A program made the translations under genes and the position numbers. The notes beneath the pieces are model-generated. The model had not been told where the DNA came from and made no database searches. It saw only the letters and a list, made by a program, of their open reading frames with translations. DNA of 64,000 bases from Actinophytocola sp. GTDB lineage: Bacteria > Actinomycetota > Actinomycetes > Mycobacteriales > Pseudonocardiaceae. Location: assembly GCF_009379765.1 (NCBI RefSeq), contig NZ_WHTD01000004.1:41097-105096 (forward strand), read 5' to 3'. This document shows, in pieces, positions 1 to 11,870 of this stretch (the first letter of the stretch is position 1; each line of letters starts with the position of its first letter).

Positions 1-198
1 GGCCACTCCGTGAGCGACGGTCAGGTCACCCTGGACGCCCTGTCCGTGGCGGCCCCCGTCCGGTCCCCGGAAGGCCACGTACTGGCCGCCGTCTCCCTGG
101 TGGTCCGCGCCGACACCGCCCAACCCGCCGCCTTGGCTCCTCTGGTGAAGGCAGCCGCCCGCGGCATCACCCGCGCCCTGGAACCCCGGCACCCATGA
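1..198 (+). CDS. IclR-family regulator, C-terminal effector-domain fragment (5' end outside window)
   Basis: Reading frame open from window start; GHSVSDGQVTLDALSVAAPVRSPEGHVLAAVSLV resembles the IclR effector-domain C-terminus. Confidence 0.75.
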   Translation, partial: GHSVSDGQVTLDALSVAAPVRSPEGHVLAAVSLVVRADTAQPAALAPLVKAAARGITRALEPRHP

Positions 199-315
199 TC
201 AGTAGCGGTGCATGGCTCCGTTCCGGCGGACGTGCGCATATCCTTTCAGCTCGCACCGCGGCTCGGTAGTGCGGCACCCGCCTCCGCCCGGTCGTCGGGC
301 GGAGGCGGGTTCGAG

Positions 316-2242
<1,927 letters not shown>

Positions 2243-2311
2243 CCATCGGTGGGTGCTGAGCCCTATTCTCACGATGCCGGAGACGGTGCCGTACGAGTTC
2301 GGGAGGTTGCC

Positions 2312-2809
2312 GTGGCCACACGGGACGTCGAAGCACTGGCCGAGGCCCGGGACCGGCTCCGGTCCGCCCACCTGCGCCCGAGGTCCGAGCGGCCGGCGTC
2401 GAGTGCCCGGGGCCTGCACCACACGGCGCTCATCAGCGGCGACGTGGAGCGGACGATCCGGTTCTACCAGGACCTGCTCGAGTTCCCGCTCACCGAGCTC
2501 ATCGAGAACCGTGACTACCCGGGCTCGTCCCACTTCTTCTTCGACATCGGCAACGGCAACCTCCTGGCGTTCTTCGACTTCCCGGGCCTGGACGTGGGTC
2601 CCTACGCCGAGGTCCTCGGCGGCCTGCACCACGTCGCGATCTCCGTGGCGTCCGCGCGCTGGGAGGCCTTGACGGCGAAGCTGGAGGCTGCGGGCGTGCC
2701 GCACGAGGTGCACAGCGAGGTGTCGGTCTACTTCCAGGACCCGGACGGCGCCCGCGTCGAGCTGATCTCCGACGAGCTGGGTGAGATGTACGGCAACGTG
2801 GTCCGCTGA
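2312..2809 (+). CDS. VOC family (glyoxalase-like) protein
   Basis: GLHHTALISGDVERTIRFYQDLLEFPL ... YFQDPDGARVELI. Confidence 0.9.
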   Translation: MATRDVEALAEARDRLRSAHLRPRSERPASSARGLHHTALISGDVERTIRFYQDLLEFPLTELIENRDYPGSSHFFFDIGNGNLLAFFDFPGLDVGPYAEVLGGLHHVAISVASARWEALTAKLEAAGVPHEVHSEVSVYFQDPDGARVELISDELGEMYGNVVR

Positions 2810-2810
2810 C

Positions 2811-3626
2811 TCATCCGGCGTGGTCGGCGAGGAAGCGGACCGCCCTCGGGACCGTGCGTAGCCAGTAGGGCGCGTCGTGGTCGCCGGGGTCGAATGCGGC
2901 CACCTCCGGCGACGCCGCGTCCGCCAGCTTGCGGGCGGCGTCGACGAACGGGTCGTCGGTGCCGCACCACACGCCCAGCTTCGTGTCGCCCAGGGCGTCG
3001 AGGTGCTGGAACGGGTCGGTGGACGCCCACGCCTCCTCACCCGCGAAGGCGTCGCGTGACTCGGCGTCCGGCCAGTCCAGGAACAGTGCCGGGCTCAACG
3101 CCGCCACCACGGGGTGCGGCGTCGTGCGCGCGTAGTTCAACGCCCCGTACCCACCCATCGACAGGCCGAACGCGGCGAACGGCGCCGGCTCGAGGTCGCG
3201 TTCGGCCAGCCAGCCGGGGAGCTCCTCGGTGAGCATCCGCTGCGGGTCGTCATGGTGGGTGCGGGCCACCCAGTAGTCGTTGCCGCCGTCCACCCCCACC
3301 ATCGCGAACGGCGGCCTCCCCTCGCCGGCGAGCTGGGTTAGCAGGTCGGGCACCCCCAGCTGCACGAACATCCGGGCGTCCGACCCGCGACCGTGCAGCG
3401 CCACACAGACCGGCAGGGTGGAGTCCACCTCGCCGGCCGGGCGCATCACCACCAGCGTGACGTTCCTGCCGCGTGCCTCGGACCGCACGTACTCGACGTT
3501 CACCGGGCGGTTCGGCTTCGAGCCGGTCACCGTCGGCGGAGGCAGCGGCGGCGCGGGCGACGAGCAGCCGGCCAGGCCGGCGAGGCCGAGGCCGCTCGCG
3601 CCACGAAGAAGGGTTCGCCGTCGCAC
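2811..3626 (-). CDS. Alpha/beta hydrolase-fold lipoprotein, esterase-like
   Basis: Lipobox LAGLAGCSSP; FGLSMGGYGALNYA nucleophile elbow. Confidence 0.85.
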   Translation of the reverse strand: MRRRTLLRGASGLGLAGLAGCSSPAPPLPPPTVTGSKPNRPVNVEYVRSEARGRNVTLVVMRPAGEVDSTLPVCVALHGRGSDARMFVQLGVPDLLTQLAGEGRPPFAMVGVDGGNDYWVARTHHDDPQRMLTEELPGWLAERDLEPAPFAAFGLSMGGYGALNYARTTPHPVVAALSPALFLDWPDAESRDAFAGEEAWASTDPFQHLDALGDTKLGVWCGTDDPFVDAARKLADAASPEVAAFDPGDHDAPYWLRTVPRAVRFLADHAG

Positions 3627-3641
3627 GCCCCGACCGTATCG

Positions 3642-5087
3642 TCACCCGGTGGTCGTTCTGGTCGGAATCGACCGGCCGAGCGGTCTCCCGGCCGCGTCCA
3701 ACGCCTCGACCGCCACGAACGGCGCCGGGTCCGGCAGCTCGATCTCCGTCTCGAAACCGGTCCGCGGTGCCTCCAGCGTCACGCCGAGCCGGTCGGCCGA
3801 CGGCCCGGCCAGCACACGCCACCGGCTCACGTCCGTCGCGCCGTTCCAGCTCACGTGCACGGTCGTCCCGTCGTCGCCGGCGCGACCGGCCACCGCGGGC
3901 GGGGTCGTCGGCCGGCCGGTCCACGGCGCAAGCTTCGCGCGGTAGGAGAAGGTGTTGTCCGGCAGCCTCCCGTGCAGAAGCACCTCGCCGGTCGGGTCGA
4001 ACGCGGTGAAGCTCGGCCGCGACCCCCAGCCGACGAAGCTGTCGCCGCTCGGCAGGAGCTGGTGGCTGCCCTGGCTGCCGTTGGTCAGCGCGTCCGGGCT
4101 CGAGAAGGCACTCACCAGGGAGGCGGTGCGTGCCCGCTCGTCCACCTGGAGCACCAGCGCCCGCGACGGTGAGCCCTGGTCGTCGAGGTTGGACGCGTTG
4201 TCCAGCAGGCTGATCCGGCCGCCTGGCCGCCACCGCGCGTCGTGCTGCCAGGCGAACTCCGCGCCGTCGTCGAGGGTGAAGTCGCCGTGCTCGCCGCCCA
4301 GCTGCCACAGCACCTCGCCGGTGCGCCGGGAGATCTTGTAGATCGCCTTCGTGTGCCGCGCCGAGATCAGCAGGTCCCCGGCCGCGTCCTCGTCGACCGA
4401 GTTGACGTGGAAGTAGTCGTAGGGCTTCTTCGGGTCCTTCGGCAACGGCTCGGCCGAGTCCGACACCGGTACGTGGTCGATGCTGTGCCACTCGAACAGC
4501 ACCCGGCCGGTCGCGATGTCGACCTCCTGCACCACGCCCTCGCGGACGGACTCGTCGCCGCGCACGGTCGGGTAGCACAGCAGCAGCGCCGTGCCGCGCG
4601 GTGTGATCACCATGTCGTGCAGATCCGCCGACTGCCCGTTCCCGGCCCGGACCGTGGCGACCTGCCGGTAGCTCTGGTCGAGCACCACGTACTCGCCGTC
4701 GCCCCAGCCGCGCTCCGGTGACGAGCCGTGCCAGTAGGTGAGTACCGGCTCGCCCCGGTAGGTCTGCACCGCGAGGTCGTTCGGGAACGTGCCGTCGTCG
4801 TCGAACCGCTTGGTCCACACCGGCTCGCCGGAGGCGTCCACCACGAGCGCGTAACCCTGGGTCTCGCCATCCTCGCGGTCACCGATGCGGGCGAGCAGGA
4901 CCACGTCCCCGGGATCCATGCCGGCTCTCGACGTCGTGATGTCGACGACCGGCGGTGTCAGGTCCGGCCGGGTGACGTACTCGGCCAGGGGCGGCGCCGT
5001 GGTCGGCTTGCTCTTCGGGGCCGCGTCGCCGGGCACGCATCCGCCGAGGACCAGCAGCAGGGGCAGGATCATCGCGAGTCGCCACAT
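3642..5087 (-). CDS. Arylsulfotransferase (ASST)-family lipoprotein
   Basis: Lipobox LVLGGCVPG; DYFHVNSVDEDAAGDLLISARHTKAIYKISRRTGEVLWQLGG pattern. Confidence 0.85.
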   Translation of the reverse strand: MWRLAMILPLLLVLGGCVPGDAAPKSKPTTAPPLAEYVTRPDLTPPVVDITTSRAGMDPGDVVLLARIGDREDGETQGYALVVDASGEPVWTKRFDDDGTFPNDLAVQTYRGEPVLTYWHGSSPERGWGDGEYVVLDQSYRQVATVRAGNGQSADLHDMVITPRGTALLLCYPTVRGDESVREGVVQEVDIATGRVLFEWHSIDHVPVSDSAEPLPKDPKKPYDYFHVNSVDEDAAGDLLISARHTKAIYKISRRTGEVLWQLGGEHGDFTLDDGAEFAWQHDARWRPGGRISLLDNASNLDDQGSPSRALVLQVDERARTASLVSAFSSPDALTNGSQGSHQLLPSGDSFVGWGSRPSFTAFDPTGEVLLHGRLPDNTFSYRAKLAPWTGRPTTPPAVAGRAGDDGTTVHVSWNGATDVSRWRVLAGPSADRLGVTLEAPRTGFETEIELPDPAPFVAVEALDAAGRPLGRSIPTRTTTG

Positions 5088-5198
5088 AGGACCATTCCAA
5101 CACGGTCCGGGCACCCCGTGTTATCGAGCGAGTCCTTTGTGGACAGTTTGCCGCGGGAGAGTCGGCGGTTCGACGCCTGCTCAGGTGACGGCCGGCGC

Positions 5199-5446
5199 TC
5201 AGTCGCGGCCCATCCAGGTGGCCACGTTGCCCTCGGCGTCGGCCGGCGTCCACCACGCCGGCGCGTGCTCGTCGGTGACCAGGTGCCCGCCCGCGGCGAC
5301 CGCCGCCGCGACCCGCGCCTCAGCCTGGTCGTGCGGTACGGAGACGTCGATGTGGATCCGGTTGCGCCGGGCCGCGGCGCGTCCATCGCCTGGAACCAGA
5401 ACGACGGACCGCTCCCGTGCGGGTCGACGAGGTCTTCGGCACCCAA
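5199..5446 (-). pseudogene. VOC-family protein fragment with internal frameshift
   Basis: GSGPSFWFQAMDAPRPG in one frame continues as RNRIHIDVSVPHDQAEARVAAAVAAGGHLVTDEHAPAWW in another. Confidence 0.65.
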
Positions 5447-5447
5447 C

Positions 5448-5655
5448 TCCGCCGGGGTACTTCGCGCTACCGATCCTGTACGGCGACCGGCTGGTGGGCA
5501 AGCTCGACGCCATCGCGGACCGCAAAGCCGGGGTGCTGCGGGTTCATGCGATCCACCAGGACGTCCCGTTCACCAAGACCGTGACCGCGGCAGTCGGCCA
5601 CGAGATCAAGGACCTGGCTCACCGGCTCGAGCTGGACCTCACGCCGCCCGGCTGA
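5448..5655 (+). pseudogene. C-terminal fragment of a YcaQ-like winged-helix DNA glycosylase family protein
   Basis: GYFALPILYGDRLVGKLDAIADRKAGVLRVHAIHQD resembles the YcaQ/COG3214 C-terminus; no N-terminal portion upstream. Confidence 0.6.
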
Positions 5656-5697
5656 GTGCGCACCGCATCCTCGCGCGTGCGACCAGGCCGGTGGTGC

Positions 5698-6513
5698 TCA
5701 TCGAGCTCGACCGCCGAGTTGATAGGTGGTGTCGGGGATGTCGGTGACGAACATGTGGCCCGGGGCGTGGGTGATCGCGAACGGGGGTCTCGATGCCGTC
5801 AGGGCGGCCTGGGGTGTCACGCCGCAGGCCCAGAACACCGGCACGTCACCGGGTTCGACGTCGGTGGGGTCGCCGTAGGTCGGCTCGGTCAGGTCCGCGA
5901 TGCCCAGCGCGGCCGGGTCGCCGGTGTGGATCGGGGCGCCGTGGACCGCCGGCATCAGGGCGCTCACCCGGACGGCGGTCTCGACCAGGTGCGGCGGGAT
6001 CGGGCGCATCGACACGACTAGGGGGCCGTGCAGGCGGCCGGCGGGACGGCACTCGCGGTCGGTCACGTACATCGCCACGTTGCGCCCCTGCGCCACGTGG
6101 CGCAGGGGCACGCCGGCCGCCGACAGCGCGCTCTCGAAGGTGAAGCTGCAGCCGATCAGGAACGCCACGAGATCGTCGCGCCAGTGGGCCAGCGCGTCGG
6201 TCGGCTCGGCGACCAGCGTGCCGTTGCGCCACACGCGATAGCGGGGCAGGTCGGTACGGAGGTCGGCGTTCGGGGCCAGCGCGGTGCGCGGGCTCCCGAC
6301 ATCCGTCACGTCCAGGACCGGGCACGGTTTCGGGTTGCGCTGGGCGAAGAGCAGCACGTCGTAGGCCCAGTCCCGCGGCACGGCGACGAGGTTCGCCTGC
6401 GCGTAGCCGGGCGCCAGCCCCGCGGTCGGGCCGGTCGCGGTGGTCCTGACCTCGTCGGGGGTCACCACCGGATTGTCGGTCAGCCACCGGCACCGCGGAA
6501 GCCGGTGTGCCAT
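5698..6513 (-). CDS. Putative hydro-lyase, DUF1445/UPF0317 family
   Basis: [61 protein letters not shown]. Confidence 0.9.
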   Translation of the reverse strand: MAHRLPRCRWLTDNPVVTPDEVRTTATGPTAGLAPGYAQANLVAVPRDWAYDVLLFAQRNPKPCPVLDVTDVGSPRTALAPNADLRTDLPRYRVWRNGTLVAEPTDALAHWRDDLVAFLIGCSFTFESALSAAGVPLRHVAQGRNVAMYVTDRECRPAGRLHGPLVVSMRPIPPHLVETAVRVSALMPAVHGAPIHTGDPAALGIADLTEPTYGDPTDVEPGDVPVFWACGVTPQAALTASRPPFAITHAPGHMFVTDIPDTTYQLGGRAR

Positions 6514-6523
6514 ATGTGGACCG

Positions 6524-7366
6524 TCACCGGGGCGCGAACGCGTCGACGGCCAGGAAGCGCTCGATCTCGGCCAGGAACACCGGCCACGCCGGCTCGTCCG
6601 CGGTGAGGATGTGGTTGCGGCTGTTCAGGAACCGCAGCTCGCAGTCCGGGATGAGCGCGGCCAGCTCCTGCGCCTGCGAGCGCGGCACCCGCAGGTCGTC
6701 CCGGCAGTGCAGGATCAGCGTCGGGCACCACACGTGCGGTGCCAGCGCGGACACGTCGATGTGGGCGAACGCGTCGAGGAACCGCACCACGTTCTCGGTG
6801 GACGTCGTGGCGCGCTGGAGGTCGTTGAACGCGTCCCACAGCATGCGCGAACCGTCCGGCAGGAACTGGCTCGCGAACACCTGCCGGAACGACGGATCGT
6901 CATGCCGCCAGCCGATCCGCGCGAGCTGCAGGTCGAGCGTCGCCTCGTCGCGCTCGGCCACCGTCCTGGCCCGGGCGAGCCGGCCGCGGCTGTAGGCGCC
7001 CGCCAGCACCAGGCGGGACACCCGCTCCGGGTGCCGCACCGCGTAGGCGATCGCGACGGCCCCGCCCTGGGACACGCCGAGCAGCGGGAACCGGTCGAGC
7101 CCGGCGGCGTCCACCACGAGCTCGAGGTCGTTGACCCACGCGTCGAAGCCGAGATCCGGGACGTCCCAGTCGGACAGCCCGCAGCCGCGCTCGTCGTAGC
7201 GGATCAGCCGGTGGTGGTGGGCCAGCCCGTCGAGCCAGTGCGCCCAGATCGCGCTCGACCACTCCAGGTCCAGGTGGGTGAGCCAGTTCGCCGCCTTGAC
7301 CAGCGGGGGACCGGTGCCCGAGCACGCGTACGCCACCCGCACGCCGTCCGCCGAGACGCAGGGCAT
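6524..7366 (-). CDS. Alpha/beta hydrolase
   Basis: [41 protein letters not shown]. Confidence 0.9.
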   Translation of the reverse strand: MPCVSADGVRVAYACSGTGPPLVKAANWLTHLDLEWSSAIWAHWLDGLAHHHRLIRYDERGCGLSDWDVPDLGFDAWVNDLELVVDAAGLDRFPLLGVSQGGAVAIAYAVRHPERVSRLVLAGAYSRGRLARARTVAERDEATLDLQLARIGWRHDDPSFRQVFASQFLPDGSRMLWDAFNDLQRATTSTENVVRFLDAFAHIDVSALAPHVWCPTLILHCRDDLRVPRSQAQELAALIPDCELRFLNSRNHILTADEPAWPVFLAEIERFLAVDAFAPR

Positions 7367-7373
7367 GTCGGTG

Positions 7374-7847
7374 GCCGCGATGGAGGCGATGGAGCTGCGG
7401 GACTGCCTGCGCCGCGGCGACCGCGACCTCGCGCGGCGCTTCTTCCGGGCGGCGGCGAAGCGGATCGACGTGGCCTGGCAGCTGGCCGTCGGCGCGGACC
7501 TGGCGCTGCCGCAGGTCGAGGGCCCGCGCCCGCGGTCGGTCCGGCTCGTGAACTCCTACGTCCGGCGCCTGCTGATCGCCGCCGAGCGCGACCCGGTCGT
7601 CGCCACGCGGTTCGTGCGGGTGAGCGCGTTACTGGAGAAGCCCGCACGGCTGATGACACCGCCGATCGCGGCGCGGGTGATCGCCGGCAACCGCAGGGCC
7701 CGGCACCTGGCCGCGGGGCCGAGCGAGCGGGCGCGGCACGAGCGGCGGCAGGTCGTGGCCGGGGCGGGGTCGATCCCGGTCAGCGGGGCCGGGGCGACCG
7801 CGCTGGGCGCGGCCGGCGTGCGGTCCAGGCGTCAGCCACGCGGGTGA
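7374..7847 (+). pseudogene. 5'-truncated FAD-dependent monooxygenase C-terminus
   Basis: MEAMELRDCLRRGDRDLARRFFRAAAKRIDVAWQLAVGADLALPQVEGPRP... resembles a monooxygenase C-terminus; no FAD-binding N-terminus, upstream is antisense to the hydrolase. Confidence 0.65.
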
Positions 7848-7855
7848 AGCCGGTC

Positions 7856-7890
7856 GGGGCCGGGTCGGCGGGGCATGCCGACCCGGCCCC
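7856..7890 (+). terminator. Perfect 14-bp stem hairpin
   Basis: GGGGCCGGGTCGGC-ggggcat-GCCGACCCGGCCCC just after the truncated monooxygenase. Confidence 0.7.
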
Positions 7891-7920
7891 GCACTGTGTC
7901 CAGCCCCGCGGACGACCACC

Positions 7921-8027
7921 CGCGAGTCCTACATTCGGAACAGCCGAGTCCAACATTCGCGAACCCTGAATGTTGGACTCGGCGGTCGTGAATGTTGGAC
8001 TCGCGGGTCGTGCGTGTTGGACTCGCG
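7921..8027. repeat. Five-copy intergenic repeat cluster, consensus CGCGAGTCCAACATTCG, both orientations
   Basis: GCGAGTCCTACATTCGG, CGAGTCCAACATTCGCG, TGAATGTTGGACTCG, GAATGTTGGACTCGCGGGTCG, GTGTTGGACTCGCG; family recurs at 54203-54300. Confidence 0.85.
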
Positions 8028-8030
8028 AAA

Positions 8031-8106
8031 GTTTCGTTAACTGAACCGCTTCACCAGTTGGCGGAAAGTCGCGATCGGTCCCAATAATCACTGAACTTGT
8101 TAAGTT
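8031..8106. promoter_or_regulatory. Candidate operator region for the LacI-type regulator
   Basis: Imperfect dyad GTTTCGTTAACTGAAC (8031-8046) and perfect-arm dyad AACTT-GTT-AAGTT (8094-8106) upstream of the first operon gene. Confidence 0.45.
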
Positions 8107-8213
8107 TCTGGGCATTCGAAGATCGACCGCGTATGGTCTGACACATTCGCTGGCCAGCTCCACTTTCTCCACTGATCCGGTTCAGTGCGTCCGCGACGGC
8201 GCGAGAGGCGACG

Positions 8214-10112
8214 ATGCTCCTCATCGACGGACGGCCGTGGCTCGGTGCCAACTTCTGGTCCCGGGTCGGCGGGCCGCTCATGTGGCGTCGCTACGACCCG
8301 GACGTCATCCACCAGGAGCTGCGGGTCCTGCGCGAGCACGGCCTGAACCTCACCCGCTCCTTCTTCTACTGGCCGGACTTCCACCCCGAGCCAGACCGGG
8401 TCGACGAGGAGCTGTGCGCCCGGTTCGCCGACTTCCTCGACCAGCACGTCGAGGCCGGCATGCGGACGATCCCGACGTTCATCGTCGGCCACATGTCCGG
8501 GGAGAACTGGGACCCTTCCTGGCGCGCGGGCCGTGACCTCTACGGCGACGTCTGGCTGGTCGCCCGCCAGGCGTGGTTCGTCAAGGAGATGACCAGGCGG
8601 TTCCACGCTCACCCGGCGATCGCGGCCTGGCTGCTGTCCAACGAGATGCCCATCTACGGCGAGCCCGCGCCCGCCGAGCGCGTCACCCCGTGGGCGCAGC
8701 TCATGATCGACGCCGTCCGCGCGGGCGGTGGGACCCAGCCCGTGTCGGTGGGGGACGGGGCCTGGGGGATCGAGATCACTGGGGTGGACAACGGGTTCTC
8801 CGTCCGCGACCTCGCCGGCCTCACCGACTTCGTGGGCCCGCACGTCTACCGGATGGAGAACGACGTCGTCCGCCAGCACCTGACGGCCGCGTTCATCTGC
8901 GCGCTGGCCGCCACGATGGGCAAGCCCGTCGTGCTCGAGGAGTTCGGCGTCACCGACAACTTCACCTCGCAGGAGCACGCCGCGCACTACTACCGGCAGA
9001 TCCTGCACAACACGCTGCTCGCCGGCTCGACCGGCTGGATCGCCTGGAACAACACCGACTACGACGACCTGTTCGACCAGGATCCCTACCGGCACCATGC
9101 GTTCGAGATGCACTTCGGGCTCACCGACGCGCGGGGCACACCCAAGCCGCAGCTGGTGGCCGTCCGGGAGTTCGCCGAGGTCCTGTCCCACGTGGACTTC
9201 CCGGCCTGCGTTCGCCCGGCGCCTGAGGCCGCGCTCGTCGTACCGTCCTATCTGGAGCGCGCGTACCCGTTCACCGTGCCGTCCGACCGCACGTTCGTGT
9301 TCGACGTGCTGCGCCAGGCCTACGTCGCCACCCGTGAGGCCGACCTCCAGGTGGAGCCGGCCCGCGAGGCCGACGGGCTGCCAGAAGACCGCAAGCTCTA
9401 CCTCGTGCCGTCGGCCAAGCAGCTCACCGCACCCGCTTGGCGCGACCTGGCCCGGTTCGCCGAGGAAGGTGCGACCATCTACGTGTCCTACAGCCCTGGC
9501 GGCAACGCCGTCCAGCGCGGCCCGTGGCACGCCGACGTCAACGGCATGTTCGGCATCGAGCACCAGCTCCGCTACGGCCTGCTCGACCCGATCGAGGACG
9601 ACGAGGTGACCGTCCGGTTCCTCCGCGACCTGGGCCCGATCCTCGAGGGGACCGAGCTGCGGTTCCCGACGGGCGGCGGCGAGAACGCCTACCTGCCGGT
9701 GCGACCGGCCGGTGCGGAGGTCGTCGCGGTGGACCGGCACGGGCGGCCGGCGCTGCTGGGGCGGCGCGTCGGGTCGGGCCGGATCGTGCTGTGCACGTAC
9801 CCGATCGAGGCCCTCGCGGCGGCCACCCCGCGGGTCAACCCCGAGCCGTCCCACCGGATCTACGCCGCGCTGGCGGACCTCGCGGGCGTCGTGCGGCCGG
9901 TGACCGTGGCGGACCCGCTCGTGCACGCCGCCACACTGTCGCACGAGGACGGTCGCCGGTTCGTCTGGCTCGTCAGCCAGTCGCCCGCCGACCGGACCGT
10001 ACGGCCGGTCGCGGCCGGAAAGCTGACCGAGCTCGAGTCCGAGCAGCCGGTCGATGAGGTGACGCTGCCCGCCTTCGGGGTCCGGGTGCTGCAGCTGACG
10101 CTCGAATCCTGA
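8214..10112 (+). CDS. GH5-like glycoside hydrolase (cellulase/mannanase-type)
   Basis: WLLSNEMPIYGE acid/base region; GKPVVLEEFGVTDN nucleophile region; C-terminal beta-trefoil/ThuA-like extension. Confidence 0.8.
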   Translation: MLLIDGRPWLGANFWSRVGGPLMWRRYDPDVIHQELRVLREHGLNLTRSFFYWPDFHPEPDRVDEELCARFADFLDQHVEAGMRTIPTFIVGHMSGENWDPSWRAGRDLYGDVWLVARQAWFVKEMTRRFHAHPAIAAWLLSNEMPIYGEPAPAERVTPWAQLMIDAVRAGGGTQPVSVGDGAWGIEITGVDNGFSVRDLAGLTDFVGPHVYRMENDVVRQHLTAAFICALAATMGKPVVLEEFGVTDNFTSQEHAAHYYRQILHNTLLAGSTGWIAWNNTDYDDLFDQDPYRHHAFEMHFGLTDARGTPKPQLVAVREFAEVLSHVDFPACVRPAPEAALVVPSYLERAYPFTVPSDRTFVFDVLRQAYVATREADLQVEPAREADGLPEDRKLYLVPSAKQLTAPAWRDLARFAEEGATIYVSYSPGGNAVQRGPWHADVNGMFGIEHQLRYGLLDPIEDDEVTVRFLRDLGPILEGTELRFPTGGGENAYLPVRPAGAEVVAVDRHGRPALLGRRVGSGRIVLCTYPIEALAAATPRVNPEPSHRIYAALADLAGVVRPVTVADPLVHAATLSHEDGRRFVWLVSQSPADRTVRPVAAGKLTELESEQPVDEVTLPAFGVRVLQLTLES

Positions 10113-10136
10113 GCAGTCGAATAAGGAGAGATCACG

Positions 10137-11867
10137 ATGCGAAACCGGTTGAGGTTTCTGATCCTGCTCCTGTCGGCCGGAATGCTGGCGGCTGCCTGCA
10201 CCGGCGCGGACGGCGGCGACCCCGGTGGCGATGCCGCCGGCGACGGGAGCTACCCCAGGGCGGAAACCCTGTTCACCAGTGGCACCCAGTGGGGCCCACC
10301 GTCCAACTGGAACCCGATCATGAACTGGACCTACGCCACCGGCACGGTCGGCCTGGTCTACGAGACGCTGTTCCTCTACGACCCGCTCACCGACGAGTTC
10401 GAGCCGTGGCTCGCCGAGAAGGGCGACTGGACCGACGACACCACCTACGAGGTGACCCTGCGCGACGGTCTCACGTGGAGCGACGGGAAGCCGATCACCG
10501 CCGAGGACGTGGTGTTCACCGTGAACCTCGGCGAGATGGAGTCGGTGCCCTACCACCCCCTGTGGGAGTTCCTCGACAGCGCCGAGGCCGTCGACGACCT
10601 GACCGCTCGCTTCACCTTCAAGGAACCGCGCTACCAGCAGTGGGCGAACTGGGTCTACTTCAACCCGATCGTGCCGAAACACCTGTGGGAGAACAAGTCC
10701 GAGGAGGACGTGACCGCGGGCGCGAACGAGAAGCCCGTCGGCTCCGGCCCGTACCTGTACGAGACGCACGACCAGGACCGCCAGGTGTGGAAGAAGAACG
10801 ACAAGTGGTGGGGCAAGGAGATGCTCGACCTCGACGTGAAGCCCACGTACGTCATCGACATCGTCAACACCAGCAACGAGGCCGCGCTCGGCCAGCTGCT
10901 GCAGGGCGGCATCGACCTCTCCAACAACTTCCTGCCGGGCATCGCCACGCTCGTCAAGGGCGGCTACCAGCTCCAGACCTACTACCCCGAGGCGCCGTAC
11001 ATGCTGGCGGCCAACACGACCTGGATGGTGCCGAACACGACCAAGGCGCCGATGAACGACCCCAAGTTCCGCCAGGCGCTCGCGAACTCGGTCGACGTCG
11101 GCAAGATCGTCAACTCGGTGTACGGGCAGATCGTCCAGGCCGCGGACCCGACCGGGCTGCTGCCCATCTGGGACAAGTACATCGACAAGGCGCAGGTCGA
11201 CCGGCTCGGCTACTCGTTCAACACCGGCAAGGCCAAGCGGCTGCTGGCGCAGGCCGGCTACCGGGACACCAACGGCGACGGGCTCGTCGAGGGCAAGGAC
11301 GGCGCGAAGATCGACCTGAAGCTCGCGACGCCGTCCGGCTGGACCGACTGGAACGAGGCCGCCCGGGTGATCGCCGAGGGCGCCAAGGCGGCCGGAATCT
11401 CGGTCACCTCGGAGACGCCGGCCGACACCGTGGTGCAGGACATGCGCGAGAGCGGCGAGTTCGACATCATCCTGGACAACCAGCGGCAGATGGACAACAC
11501 GCCGTGGCGCTACTACGAGTACGTGTTCGGGCTGCCGGTCCACAAACAGCAGACCACAGTCAACTACGGCCGCTACGAGAACGCGCAGGCGTGGGCGCTT
11601 GTCAACCAGCTCGACGGCACCAAGATCGACGACCTGGCCGGGATGAAGGCGATCTCCTCGCAGCTGCAGCGCATCCAGCTGACCGACATGCCGGCGATTC
11701 CCTTGTGGTACAACGGCTTGTGGGCCCAGGCCAGCAATGCCGTGTGGACGAACTGGCCGTCGGCCGAGCAAGGCGGACCCAACTACCTGCCGACCATGTG
11801 GCGTGGCTACCTCCAGCGGGACGCCATCAAGATGTTGACCGAGCTGCGGCCCGCCGAGAAGAAGTGA
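10137..11867 (+). CDS. ABC transporter substrate-binding lipoprotein, SBP family 5
   Basis: Lipobox MLAAACTG; YEVTLRDGLTWSDGKPITAEDVVFTVNL. Confidence 0.95.
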   Translation: MRNRLRFLILLLSAGMLAAACTGADGGDPGGDAAGDGSYPRAETLFTSGTQWGPPSNWNPIMNWTYATGTVGLVYETLFLYDPLTDEFEPWLAEKGDWTDDTTYEVTLRDGLTWSDGKPITAEDVVFTVNLGEMESVPYHPLWEFLDSAEAVDDLTARFTFKEPRYQQWANWVYFNPIVPKHLWENKSEEDVTAGANEKPVGSGPYLYETHDQDRQVWKKNDKWWGKEMLDLDVKPTYVIDIVNTSNEAALGQLLQGGIDLSNNFLPGIATLVKGGYQLQTYYPEAPYMLAANTTWMVPNTTKAPMNDPKFRQALANSVDVGKIVNSVYGQIVQAADPTGLLPIWDKYIDKAQVDRLGYSFNTGKAKRLLAQAGYRDTNGDGLVEGKDGAKIDLKLATPSGWTDWNEAARVIAEGAKAAGISVTSETPADTVVQDMRESGEFDIILDNQRQMDNTPWRYYEYVFGLPVHKQQTTVNYGRYENAQAWALVNQLDGTKIDDLAGMKAISSQLQRIQLTDMPAIPLWYNGLWAQASNAVWTNWPSAEQGGPNYLPTMWRGYLQRDAIKMLTELRPAEKK

Positions 11868-11870
11868 CCG

